From assembly GCA_028551475.1 (NCBI GenBank), contig CM052359.1, forward strand, positions 6,201,583-6,265,582: a stretch of DNA of 64,000 bases, read 5' to 3'. Numbering within the stretch: position 1 is the first letter of the stretch; the number at the start of each line of letters is the position of its first letter. Below the pieces are notes generated by a model. That model saw only the letters and a list, made by a program, of their open reading frames with translations. It ran no database searches and was not told where the DNA came from. Positions 25,340 through 37,409 of this stretch are shown here, piece after piece. The stretch comes from Casuarina equisetifolia (lineage: Eukaryota > Streptophyta > Magnoliopsida > Fagales > Casuarinaceae). The position numbers and the translations under genes are program-made.

Positions 25340-28178
25340 TCAAGCACATTGCTTCTGACGAAAATCGTCAGATGATAACAAGCCAGTAATGAGACGCTTT
25401 AGTCTTTCAGCACCTGGACCTGTCCTAAGTTCAGTGGTGTTTGCATTTCCTTGATGAGTATACCATCCACCAGGCACAAATCCATCGGCATTGCTGCCCA
25501 AAAGCTCAGAATCAATCTTCTCAATAACGGTATCATTCCTGCCAAATTTCCTCGCGAAGGGGGCATTGCTGTCTACCATCCTTTTATAGTCATCAACTGT
25601 GAGAAAATGCGGGTGCTGTTTTGGGGGGTTGTCCCAGGATATGAAGTGAAGATCATGGTTCACCGTAGTGTTCCGGAACTCTGGAGCATTGCAGATGACT
25701 GTGTGGAAATAACCTTCAGGTGAAGAAAGAAAGTTGGCATAATACATAAGGACCATCCTTGGAAGGTTGTCCCATCCCCATATACAATATTCGACAAAGG
25801 GACGAGAGAGCATCATCCAGGCAGAACCTGAGGAAATTAATTACTAACCAAGGTCAATACAAGGTGACTTTATGGTTTCAAAATCAAGGGTCAAATGTTC
25901 AAGTTGAAGAGAAGGAAAAAACAGTGCTCACAGGTTTCATTAGGGTTAATCCAGATCTACTTGCAGCTTTTCAATATCGTATTCAAATTATTAGGAGGAA
26001 ATAAGCATCAGGACTCCAAGCAAGATTGGAAGTAACTGACAGAAATTAAATTATTGCTACAGAACCGGTATTACCATCAGCTCTTACCAGGTCACTTTGT
26101 ACTTTTGGCATGATAGTTCTGATTCATACATTAACTCATAATCATTTTGATGTCAGAATAAATTCAAAATCAAGTCTTAATGATATTTTGATGTCACTTT
26201 AAAGCCCTGAAAATTCTTTTCTTTCCATTGTGTTATTCAGATTCAAGCGTAGAATTCTGTTTTGACTATCTAAGGTGGGAAAGACTAAAAAGTATTGAGA
26301 GTTGAACTAAAAAGTATTGAGAGTTGAAGGGGAAAATAGCATAAACTTTAAATCAAAGTAGAGGCAACAGAAACCAAAATCCCTACCTGTAAATAGCCTA
26401 TATGCAGTTGGCACGCTTCTTTGCTCAGACACCCAAAATACATCTGATTTGTTCTGCCTATAAAAACCGGGATCAACTATAACAGGTTTGGCTCTCTGAT
26501 ACCTGTGGATTTCAAAGAATTTGCTTCTTTTAAGCAGAGGAGTACATAACTTTGCAGGGAGTTGATATGCTGCCTTTGAACTAAATGCGGTAAAACTGGA
26601 AATAACTAACAAAAGAGAAGGGATGAGCCAAATACTCCTTCCAGCCAATGTCACTTGTATGCTCAATAAAATTAAGGTTTCTTGGAATAGCTGACAATGA
26701 ATGAAGCAGATCTGCGATAGCACAAGAAAATAAGAAATTGATCGTATCAGAAAGTGACTAAGAGAGATAACCACTTTCTTATATGTATTATAGTAGGAAT
26801 CAGCTAAACTTTTGGAAGTATTGCAAGTGATAAGTTGAACTCAACAGCAAACAGGAAGGAGTCAAAACAAAGCAGGCCAAGTTTGATCAAATATCTAGAA
26901 CGTAATCAGAGGGATGGCGAACCACCATTTCTAGTCCCCAAAACACGAAATTAAGCCGATTGTATCAATGCACTCAAGTTATGAGCTGAAATAGTGGTTT
27001 TTGAGATTCTACAATTTTGAGGGGGAAAAGAATAGCACACAAAAGATTTAAGCAATTTAGCGATATGCTCAGATTTACAGAAGCGAAACCTTAATTTTTT
27101 TTCCATCGTGTCAACAAAGAATGGGGTTAAGCATGTGTACCATCATCAATTAAGCTATCCAAGACATTTAAGTCCTAAAAAGAGGGGCTTAAGTAGACCC
27201 AATTCTTTATCCACTCCCATAAAGCCTACAAAACAGGGCACACTGGGGGCTCTTCATTGGAGCCACCATCTCTAACCTGTGGCACAATTGATAGAAATGG
27301 CTAGTGGAACGTAAATCAGCTCAAATTTGATGCTCATTCAACCAAGCCAGAAACCAACAGGTCACATGCATCGATTCACTGAAAGACAATCAGAATCAGC
27401 AACTACTGAACCCCCAATCCCTACTCCCACAGAAAAAGCATGAACACCAAATCAAGAAATAACCATGACCGATGTAGACCCGCATCCAGTTTGCTCTCAC
27501 GAAAGGTGTTCTCATTTATTTATTTGTATTTATTTCAATATAGCCAGTTGACATATTAAAGACAAGGCCAGAGCAGCAACTTTCCCAAAAATTATCGCAA
27601 GGGGTTCAAGGCTCCTTACCGTCTTGGGTCACCAAGGGATAATCCGAAGCACTCAAGTTGATAAACCAATCCCACTCTCCGCCATCCCTCAACAAAATGG
27701 CCGCCGCGTGAAGCGAATTGCTCACCATGGTGGGCCCTCTGTACGTAACCAAATTCGCTCTCACAACCATCCTCACATTCCCGAACGCCTGAAACACCGG
27801 CTCGTTCCGCAGAAAGCTCGCCAACTCTAGCCTCTCCGCTGGCGAGGCCTCCAGGTCCAAGTGCACCACGTACTGGTTCCTCGGATGGTACAGCGCCTTG
27901 AGGGTCCTCTTGAGGCTCTGTCCATCGCCCGCGGAGCCCGAAATTAAGTACGCTAGCCTCGGAACTGAATCCTTCGAGCTAGTCGTAGAGAACCACAGCT
28001 TCGATTCCACGAAGCGCGGCAGCCGCTTCTTCACATGGTTCTGGCGGTACAACAGCGAGGAGGGGTTGGAGGAAGTGAAAACAGTAACGATCACGAGTAA
28101 GGAAGACAATACAAGGGTGATGCCCAACGCAAGATACCACTTCCTCTTCTTCAGTTTATTTATCTCCATGCCAAACAA
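25340..28178 (-). CDS. GT14 family glycosyltransferase (GlcAT14-like, core-2/I-branching domain)
   Basis: A type II Golgi membrane enzyme. In plants this family includes beta-glucuronosyltransferases that act on arabinogalactan-protein glycans; which sugar this one moves is inferred. Exons on the minus strand: 28178-27620, 26711-26636, 26502-26387 and 25827-25340, all GT-AG, 412 residues. A basic N-terminus (KLKKRK) precedes one membrane helix at about 15-34. The GT14 domain starts near residue 72 (VPRLAYLISGS) and shows WDWFINLSASDYPL, DVFWVSEQRSVPTAYRLFTG, CIWGWDNLPR, YYANFLSSPEGYFHTVICN and FISWDNPPKQHP. A second ATG three codons on (MEINKL) could also start it. The C-terminal tail is shorter in cysteines than I expect for the family. 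A truncated copy of the gene's 3' end is at 17857-18261. Confidence 0.94.
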
Positions 28179-28414
28179 ATGTAGTATCTCAAGGAAGTAG
28201 CTTGAGCTGGGGATTTTGGCTTGGACAAAGCTAGATGCTTTGCGTTCGAGGCATCGGATATGGGAATGTGAGCCGGAGGATCTTGGGAGAGTTTGGTTGG
28301 GTGTCGGTATGCTCAGTGGAGGTTAAGGAATTGATGAAACTATAATTATTAATGTTGGTGGGTGCGAGTGCAGTGAAGAGCGAGTGGGTGGTAAAGAAGC
28401 TTTTTTGACCTCCC

Positions 28415-28422
28415 TATTTATA
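28415..28422 (-). promoter_or_regulatory. TATA box of the GT14 gene
   Basis: TATAAATA on the minus strand, 237 bp upstream of the start codon at 28178. It is a consensus TATA box and would give a 5' leader of roughly 200 bp. Confidence 0.65.
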
Positions 28423-28429
28423 CGCGTCT

Positions 28430-29335
28430 CTCAGTCTGTGGTCACGGGTGAAGCTCACTAGCTGGCATGGAATATTTGTGTCCTTTTGGGCGGGACCTAA
28501 AATCACCATTTCCCATTGTTTTCCTTCTCTCGTCGAAGGGTTTTCAGTCCTCAGTCCTCCCCCTTTCTTTGAGGAAAGTTTTTCGCTAATGGATCCGAGA
28601 AGTTTTAACAACTTTTCAAATTGGAGGAGGGATTTGGGTTGACTCCAAGATGTTCACTAGACAGTTATATGTGAATGTATGATGGATGAGGTAATTGTGA
28701 TTTGTGACATGAATGACACGAGTGTGGTGCGTGAGGGGCATGTGCAATAGTAAATTTATTGTTAAAGAAAAGGCTATACTATTCCAAAATGTCCAACTAA
28801 TAATTATCAGAATGGAAACTACCAGTGAAAATGGTGTTTGAATTTTTATGGAGTGGTAAGCAATTAAACAGTGTCAAGGAGACTGAAAATTGGTCAAGAT
28901 AAAAAATCCAACTTGATTGAAATGTAAAGATGAGTATAAAACCAAAATTCAAATTTTACAACACAGGCAACATGAATATATACAGAAAAAAATCTATTTA
29001 TTCCACAAATTCTTTCCAAATTCTCATTGTGATTTCTTCTTTTCCAACAATTGTTATCAACCTCACCTTTTCACGCAAGCAGCCCCTCGATCCTCGCCTC
29101 CTGTTGGCCTACCTGCTTTATGTCACCATAAAAGCAAATAGCAATGAATCTTTACATTTAGTGGCTTTTCAACAATTGTCCGGCTTCAATATCCCATCAA
29201 GCTGATAATACAAATATCGAGCTTATAAATAGGTAGAGAGAGGAGATTTTTTTTCAAATAGAAAAAAAAAAAAAACAAAAAATATATGGGCTAAAACCTA
29301 CTTTGATGTTGGTGAACCTGAGGTCCATTTGAAAT
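28430..29335. other. Intergenic, no gene seen
   Basis: Upstream region of the GT14 gene and beyond. Short open stretches exist on both strands but none shows protein-like conservation that I recognise. Confidence 0.55.
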
Positions 29336-29339
29336 TGGG

Positions 29340-29580
29340 CATAAAAACACATTTTAAAAATTTCTAGATATAGAGGCCAATTAGCAATTTTGGGTTTGAA
29401 AATCCATTCGAAAATTTGGGTTTAGTAGCCTTTTTGAGAATTTTGGTTTAATACTCATATTCACAATCGAGCTTCGATGCCTTTTTTTAACAATTTGGGC
29501 TCGGACAGCCCTTTTCACAGTTTGGACTTGGAAGCTTCATCACAGTTTGGGTTGAAAACCAATTTTGAAGAAGGTTTTTA
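29340..29580 (+). repeat. Degenerate minisatellite, unit about 25-28 bp
   Basis: Seven or eight diverged units, each centred on a TTTGGGTTT-like core followed by a T- or C-rich half, occur back to back (for example near 29388, 29418, 29443, 29496, 29522 and 29547). Units vary by substitutions and small indels, so the array is old. It lies near the 3' side of the decayed gypsy pol (30.4-32.3 kb) and could belong to its untranslated region or LTR. Confidence 0.55.
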
Positions 29581-30379
29581 GAATTAAGAGCATAGCTTGA
29601 AAGATTGTTCATGTAAAACATTGAACCAATTAAGAACCACAATTAGAAAAAGATTGAACTAAGTGACTCTTTTGCCCAAGTGACAAATTGATCATAAACC
29701 TAGAATGGAAGATTTCATTGAGAACAAATGACATAAATCTCAAACATCAAAAACAATACCTTGTTATGAGCTTAAAATTTTTCACACAATTTCATAACAA
29801 ATTTATCAAACTTTTGAAAGCATAACCACTATATTGCAAGTTTTGTGTAAATTACAAACCCAAAATGCAATGTAACACAAGATAACTACAACTAGAGAAA
29901 TGATTTTAGACCAAATTCAAAGCAATTCCCCTTTAAAGGATAGTTTCAATCTTAGATATATATATATTTTATGAGAAGAAGATAATTCTCTACATGCCTT
30001 CTTGAGAACTCTAAGATTGCTTTTTGTCATTTTTCAAAAGCTCATTGTTTCTACTTATTTTTCCCCCGAAACACATAGTTGCATGAACATTTTAAGTCAA
30101 AATGCCAATTAAAAGTCACCCTTCCCCTTTTAACAATTCCCACCCCTTTCAACAACCTTTGTTCTCAAGGGTCATGGTCGAATGATGGAAACTACCTTTA
30201 GATGTACTCAATACCTTCCCAAGTTGAATGACATGACAAGTGCATAGAACATTAAATTAGTAAATCAACTTTTGGTCCATTTCCTCTTCACACCATGTGG
30301 TAGCCCAATATCTTAAATGGCTTGACTAGGAGTATTCTTTCACCATTTACATGGGAATTCTAAAATACATCTTTTAACT
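29581..30379. other. Intergenic or decayed retroelement, unassigned
   Basis: AT-rich with no readable protein blocks. It may be the 3' part of the gypsy remnant that follows on the right, but I cannot see an LTR end. Confidence 0.35.
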
Positions 30380-32290
30380 TTGGCCATTGACTTTCTACAA
30401 TTGAGACATGTGAAAGATTGGATGGATTGTGGCCCTTAAGGGTAATTCAAAATTTTATGCTACCTTCCCAATGCATTGGTGAAAAAAAAAAAGATCATAG
30501 TAAAATGGGGCTAAGTTTTAGTCTTTCCTCTTTGACAAAGAAAACTGTTAATAGGGCTAAACCTTGGGGTATGCTAGCTCTCCCTTTTCAAATTCGTGTT
30601 CTCTTTTGTTTCAGTTAACATAAGCTTCCATTTAGGCTTAGTTGGCCTAAAAATGGTCTTGAACCAATTACAACCTTTGACCATGCTCTTATAAGAAATC
30701 ATTCATGTTCTTTTCAGTTATAGGCCTATAGTATTGATATAGAGGTTGACTTAGTTTGTAATTATCTAAGGCTTTGAAAGGGTATTTTGGAATGAACTAT
30801 GGATGTTAGTGTTATATCACCACTTTACTAGCATTAACCATAAGTGCCATATCTTGAGTCTTTCTCCATCGGCGCACTTCAAATATTATTCTTAACATTA
30901 ATTAACTCTTTTAGTTTTCCCATTAGTCCATGTGTGGCAAGCCATACTTCAATTGAGCTTCACTTGTAAGTTTTGAAACAAATCCTTCCAAAACTTATGA
31001 ATAATGCATTTCCATCACTCATTATTATAGAGGGTAGACTATGTAATTTTTCCACCTCATTCAAAAATATGGGGGCCACTTGAGATGTTAAGAAAGGATG
31101 ACTTAACTTAATAAAATGAGCATACCTTGTGAGCTAATCCACCACCACCAATATAGTATCCTCGCCACTACTCTTAGGTAAGCCTTTGAAAAAATCTAGG
31201 CTAATCTCTTGCCATACTTGACCCAAAATCAATAGGGCCCATAGTATGCTAAGGTACAACATTCTCTTAGACTTGTATCTTTAGCAAGTGTCACACCTAG
31301 AAACTTGTACAACCGCTATCTATTTCATCATAGGCTAGGGAAATTGCTGTTGGATTCTCTTAAGTGTCTTGAGATTCTTGATTGTCTCTCTATCCTTGAA
31401 TCATGTGAGTGTTGTATAATCATTTCCTTTAATGGACCTTTGCTTCCTACCATTATCTTACCTTGATACAATAATACCCCATAACTTAAGCTATACCTAA
31501 GTTGACTGGTCAACTTCATAACAAGGCCTTTTAGGATGGGTCTTAATTGCTCATCTCCTTCATAGATCTATAGCAATTTTTGAATTTATTACTGTTGTAA
31601 GATAACTTTGGCTTATAGCTACAGTTCTTCGACCCCTGTGATAGTCTAAGAGAGCATTAAAGGCCTAGTTCTCACTTCCTTGTCTATATCTCATAATCAA
31701 ATTCCAAAAGTTTAGTAAGCCACTTGTACAGTGTAGTTGTGGAAACTTTTTATTATAATAGTTGCTTAAGGCTAAAGTGATTTTTTCTAATTACAAAACA
31801 ATTTCCTAGTAAGTAGGCAATTGCCAATACAAGAGTAAATAATTCTTTTTTGTATGTAGAGAGTCCTAAGTGTTTCAAAGCTAGGGCCTTGCTAAGGTAG
31901 GTGATAGGTCTCTTACTTTGCATTGCTATGACTTATAAACTCCTATAAGTGACATCTATCTCTACGATGAATAATTTCATGAAGTGTAGTGGTGCTAACA
32001 CTGACATGGAATTCATGGTCTACTTTAGCATTTGGAAGGCCTTTAAGGTTGTACCAGTTCATTAAAACTCATTTTTTCTTAATATGAGCATGAATGGTTA
32101 ACTGATCTACCCATTGTTATTCATAAATCACCTATAATACCCCGTAAGGCCATGGAACCCATGTAGTTCCTTTATTAAGTTTGGTAGTAGCCAGGTCATC
32201 CATTGTGCTTTCTATATTTGGGGGGTTCTATTTTGATTCTTTTTGTTGAAACAATGTGTCCCATATTGACACATACAATGTTAGCCTAAT
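30380..32290 (-). mobile_element. Decayed Ty3/gypsy polyprotein (RT, RNase H, integrase)
   Basis: Read on the minus strand with frameshifts and many stops, the order is that of a Ty3/gypsy pol: RT end (about 32290-32040, GHIVS and a degraded RGIIGDL block), RNase H (about 32000-31680: FIVEIDVTYRSL, PITYLSKALALKH, WLTKLLEFDYEI), integrase (about 31360-30880: ISLDFFKGLPKSSGEDTILV, YAHFIKLSHPF, SIIMSDGNALF) and the C-terminal module (about 30440-30380: ATIHPIFHMSQL). Gag, protease, most of RT and both LTRs were not found. It is long dead. Confidence 0.85.
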
Positions 32291-32329
32291 GAGCTAACTC
32301 ATGAGTTACCAATACCAAGGCCTATCAAC

Positions 32330-32965
32330 ATGGATTGTGAAATCAAAATTGAAAGGATCTTTCTAAACCCACCACCAAAAAGCAATAGGAATCTCATTAA
32401 CATTAATGAGCCACTAGTACTTGAAAAAGATGAAGATCTGTCACATTATCACATAGCATGTTGTAGAAATGCTTCCTTTCAAAAAAATGTTAGATTAACA
32501 TCTTTTATTAGTGGACTATGATGAGAAGGCATGTTAGATATGGCTAATATGTCATACATTGCTAAGGAATGGATTAAGAATCTTGTTTCTTAGATATTTG
32601 GTTTCATAATCTCTTGAGTTGACCTTTGAATTAAATAATGAACTTTTTAATTATCATATCAAAAGACTCATAATTCAATCCAAAAGTTAGTTCATATGTT
32701 GAAGGATCTTTCTTTCATTTAAAATTTACTTCAAGGATCTTTTTCTTTTGGTGTGGGACTTTTGTCTTGCAAACACTTTGTCACACACTGAGTGTTATAA
32801 AGTTTAAGGTTATATAGAGTGGAGTAAATTTAACCTAAGATCTAATACTACACTAGAAGACTCAATAGTTCAACCCAAAAATTAGCTCATGAGTTAGAGG
32901 GTTCTTTAAGTTAAACTTCACTTTAAGAATTTTTTTTTCCTTTGGAGTGGGACTCTTGTCTTGCA
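32330..32965. other. Intergenic with a short repeated block
   Basis: A piece around 32670-32790 (ending in a GTGGGACTTTTGTCTTGCA-like block) recurs at about 32880-32970 and, more weakly, at about 13130-13230. This looks like a dispersed low-copy repeat. There is no gene. Confidence 0.45.
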
Positions 32966-33238
32966 CACATTCCTTACTTCCCTTTTCTCCCTTTTTATTT
33001 TCCAATTGTTGTAGCGAAATAGAGATCATTAAAAGAAAAAAAAAAAGATGTAGTCCGTCTTATTGAACAAGCAGTGATTCCACGTACACATATCTTCGTG
33101 CAACTATGGCCGGGGCAAGTACCCGGAATGCCAAATACATTTCCCTGTTACTGGAGAGACAAAATAAGAAGCATAAGGAGACAAGGTCATTCATTCTTGT
33201 AAGGAAAGTGACACCTTTGCTTGATTATGGTCTGACTA

Positions 33239-36200
33239 TCACACTTTTTCTTGACCATTTGTCTTCATAGCATTTTCAGCAGGATTTGGCTTATAGCTTG
33301 CTGCCAAAAAAAGATATAGTCCCAGATCGATACACCCTAACACCGCCAGCAATGCGTAGAAACAATCCAATCTGCCATCATCTAGCGTAGCGAGTAGCCA
33401 TCCGCGCCCAGGTTCGTTCCCTGTGACTTTCCTTACGATCGTGACCAGAATACTACTTCCAAAGAAACCAAGCGCGTCAGATGTAAAGAACAGACCCGTG
33501 CTAATTGCTTTCATCCCTTTCGGTGACTCGGTTATGAAGAAATCAAGCTGCCCAGTGTACATGAAGCCATCCCCGATACCAACCAAGATGAATTGTGGGA
33601 GCAAGAGGAAAGAAGATATTGGTAGCGTCAAGGTGTTACCTCTATTTTCTCTGACAACAGATAATCTTCTTATTTCCACAAGTGATGCAGCTGCCATTCC
33701 TAGAATGCTGAAGAATATGGCGATCCCTACTTTTTGCAAACTTGTAAAACCTTTCAAAAAAAAAAAAAGAAGAAAGAAAAGGAAGGGAAACAATTAACGT
33801 TAGACCTTTAAAATTGCTGACAGAAGAAATCTAAGATGTCCCGTCACGTGTTGGTCCATTAAAAGCCTTGTATGAAGCCGCACTTGGTCCTACTAAGCTT
33901 TTAAAAGCATACATATACGTCGTGGAGGAATGATGAAAAAGGTTTCAATCTATCCAACAATGTTAAACTGAACCTCGTTTTCAAAATTTGCCGTACCGCG
34001 AACCCCCTTGGATGATTGTTTCCAGAAAGGCATTATCAGGCGGTCATACACGATGAGAGTGATAATTGTGGATGCGACGAAGAAGCCGTGGAATGAAGCC
34101 GGAGGGATTTGGAATTTTCCAATCGATCTTTCCATTCTAGCACATTGTTGCACTGAGAAGCTTAGCAACTGAGCACTTATTGTATAAAAGATTATCGTTG
34201 AAGTCATAATTGGCAGTATTTTGGTCAGCATTTTGACTTCTTCCACCTGCGTGACTGAACAAAGTGCCCAAGGGTTGGAAACCGTTAACCCATCAGGTCC
34301 ACGGTCTTTGCCGGTGATGATTGTTCCCCTGTCCAAGCAGCTGTCATGGAAATACATGTAGCTTGTCAGCTTGCTTGTTAGTAGGGGCCATGGGAATTCT
34401 ACTTAAAACTAATAAAAGGTAAGTTGTGCTTCCAGCAAGAGGAGAGATGTATAAGAAAACTCAATAACCATCGTTCTAGAAAAAGTTCATTTCTGAGAAC
34501 ATTAACCTTTTCTTCTTTTCAAAATTTTAAAACTTTTATTTCAGTAGTTCTTCTACGCCCTAAGAAGTAGGAAAGAAAATGAGGGATGAAACAAAATCAG
34601 ATCGTCCTATTTTATTACAAGACAAAACAATATGTTATCTCCTACCTCAAATAAACAACGAATAATAATCTAATGTTGTTTCCAGTCTAGTCACACCATA
34701 ATTCATGCCCTTCGGAAATAGAGAATGAAATGCCAACTAAGAAAAAAGAGCACATTAGCTAGAAGAGAATATCTCTCAAGCGAGAAACGACATCAATTAT
34801 ACTCCAATGTTTTTGAAAATTCAAAACCAACAGGATGCATCCAACATACCGGTATTTGTCTGTATGAGAGAGTCTTGATTCCTGATCAGATTTCTCATAT
34901 AAGAAGCTAACATCAAGCGGAAACTGTGCTTTCCTTTTCCTTATAGCAGCCACTAAAACCTGTAGAATTTGAATTATAGGGCTGCCGGCACGCTGCCTGT
35001 ACCTATATCTTTTACTCCCCAAAAGGAAGGCAGAGATTGCAAGAAACATCGACACGGAGCAGCTCCCGTAACCCCAATTTCGTCCCACGTGGTCTTGGAC
35101 ATAAACAAGAACCGTAACGGCCATTAGGGTTCCAAAGCTTATGATAAGGTAAAACCTGTTAAAGAAGTGGGCCATTTCGGCCATTTCCTTATCATCTTTT
35201 TGATCAAACTGGTCTGTTCCAAACCCCGAAACACTTGCCTTTATTCCACCAACTCCCAGCGCCATTGAGTAGAGAGCAGCATACAAAATGCCCATTTGCA
35301 AACTGCTGGCCTCTTCACATTTATCAGAAATACTGGGGTTGCAAGGGGGAGGGCGTAGTTGCGGCATTGTTGCTACTACGGCCAACATGCATGTCCCCTG
35401 TTCATCAATTCCAGCTGCCAATTTTAGTATGCTTATAACATACAAAACAATGGATGATTGGTTTGGGGAATAGAAAAAGATTGAAGTCTCAGTTCAAATT
35501 TGAAGTTGTATTTTCTGTTTAAAGTATTGTAATAACTACTAATATACAAACGTAATACACACCAGTCCGTGAATCATGGAGAATAAGGTTATTGTCCAGT
35601 ATCGACCCAGGAAAGAATCTGCAAGGATCCCTCCAAGCAAACATAGGAGACCTGATGTACCTGCTACATTTGATGTGATATTTGCGGAGGTTGTACTAGG
35701 TAGATGCATGGTGCCATTTAGATAGGTCACAAGGTTCACAATAATTGCCATTGTTGATAGTCTCTCGCTTACCTCGACGCCTAAAGAAAATGATCAATCA
35801 AATCAGTTCACAACAGCATGAGTACAACATTTGTTAATTTTTCCTTTTTACAATTCCATGTAATGGAACTCAAGAATGTCAACAAAAGCAAAGCAAACTG
35901 CTTCTTATGTACGAATAGCAAATGCGTGGACATGATTGGTATTATTGCGAGAAAGGATAATTTGTCAGCCAGAATTATAGGTAAAATTTGTCACTTCAAG
36001 AAAAATGGTAACTGTTTCTTTGACTTTATTTTTGTAGGTTTGAATTTTTTTAAAAGAAATTGTAAGGAAATACTGGATTGAAGAGACTGCTAAATGTTTA
36101 ATTATATAATAAAGTGAAGCAAACAAAATTTGTGTTCAACTTCCAGAATTTTCCTCTATATTTTCTGTGGCCAGAAATAGGACTCTTCCCTGGGGTTTTA

Positions 36201-36628
36201 GCGTTTTATTTTTTTCATGAACTATGACAAAGCGGAAGCATGGATTATATTCCTACTCCTCTGGAATTTGCAGTTGAAGTCCACCAAAGTTTCTATTTTC
36301 GTGATGGTACTTAGTATGAATGTCAAAAAAACTGCTTAGAAACTGAAAGAGTCATCGAAAATACTTATTTCATAATCATGCCTTTCCCTTCTCTTCCCTT
36401 CATCTCCTCGAAAAGGATCCAACACTCTACCCGTACATGCTTAGATCGATCTCGCAAACTGAAGTGGCATTGCATGAAAAGTACATAGAAGAAAGGAGAA
36501 AGAAATTTGAGGAATTCACCTACGATTAAAGCTGCAGTCACCCAACCACCTGTTGTGGTCCGATCAGCAGGGCTGCCTTTGTAGTCAACTCTATCCGATA
36601 CGGAGGAATTCATCTTGCTTTTCTCCAT
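33239..36628 (-). CDS. NPF (NRT1/PTR family) transporter, copy A, NPF6-like
   Basis: A proton-coupled membrane transporter with the 12-helix MFS fold. The family moves nitrate, peptides, hormones or glucosinolates; NPF6 members carry nitrate. Exons on the minus strand: 36628-36520, 35780-35563, 35397-34850, 34340-33997 and 33750-33239, giving 576 residues, a normal length. The proton-coupling ExxER motif is intact (E39-V-S-E42-R43) and GGILADSFLGR follows at 86-96. Thr99 in GRYWT sits where NRT1.1 has its regulated Thr101. Other blocks: FGTDQFDQKD, FYTISAQLLSFSVQQ, GDGFMYTGQLDFF. Ser347 lies where NRT1.1 has His356. The intron 4 donor is GTACGG against GTAAGG in copy B, still usable. The substrate is not known; NPF6-like placement rests on closeness to the gene at 62427. 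Confidence 0.93.
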
Positions 36629-36687
36629 TGCGGATTCTTACAAGACTTTTCGCAGCTACTCTCCACAATCAGAATTATTCAGGCCAA

Positions 36688-36693
36688 TTTATA
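36688..36693 (-). promoter_or_regulatory. TATA box of NPF copy A
   Basis: TATAAA on the minus strand about 60 bp upstream of the start codon. Copy B has a TATA-like site at almost the same distance. Confidence 0.55.
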
Positions 36694-37409
36694 TGAGTTC
36701 TGAAACCAAAGGGTTTTGCAGTAATTAAAAGTATCTGATAATAAAGCAAAAAATATAACTAGTTAGGCCCCTCACTTGACAATACGTGGTTACTACAAGT
36801 TGGCAATGCTATCTCTAGTAGTAGCTTTGGTAAATAACATTTTCTATTAAAAAATCACAACTATAATGAAACATATCTCTAAGGCCTATTTCGAGAAAGA
36901 AAACCAGGCAGGTAGTTGTTGTCTTATATAGTCTATAATTTCATTGTCTTTGCCTAAGTTATATGAAATTCAGCAGCCACAATTGTTACTTAATCATCAC
37001 ATTCATTTCTATAGGTAACTAAGATGAATTAACCATTGTTGATGATGGTCATTATACTTCCATTGGGATGCTTATTCTTTTCATATATGAAAAATTGGCT
37101 TTTCAGCATTTATTTATTTAACGTCTTCATTGTAATCTTTCTAGTCACCCACCGCTACCAAACTTGTAATTGTAATATATAAAATTTAGTTAATGATAAT
37201 AAAGTTATATCTGGGGTAACAAATTGGCTCATCAAAGTTATGGAGTAAGCATTTTTTGGGGCCATTTTCTATGACATATAACTTTGATTAAAAAAAAAAA
37301 AAAAAGCTAGAGACATATAGAAAGCCATTTGTCTAAAAGAAGAACAAAAGGTTACTGGATTAAAAAAGAAGAAACTTTTAGCTCAAAAGACAACAATTAC
37401 AAAAAGGTA

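Larger units (their letters stand above)
32975..37407. repeat. Segmental duplication carrying NPF copy A
   Basis: This region is collinear with 54922-59847: downstream flank, all five exons and four introns of the NPF gene, promoter and about 700 bp of upstream DNA. The offset grows from 21,972 bp at the stop codon to 22,379 bp at the start codon because copy B has extra sequence in introns. Homology ends at about 37407, where a decayed copia element begins. Confidence 0.88.

Noticed and set aside
33423..33797. Plus-strand open frames of 117-124 codons opposite NPF exons (also 55362-55730, 55961-56314, 62590-62946)
   Set aside because: They mirror conserved transporter codons on the other strand and recur in all copies only because the exons do.
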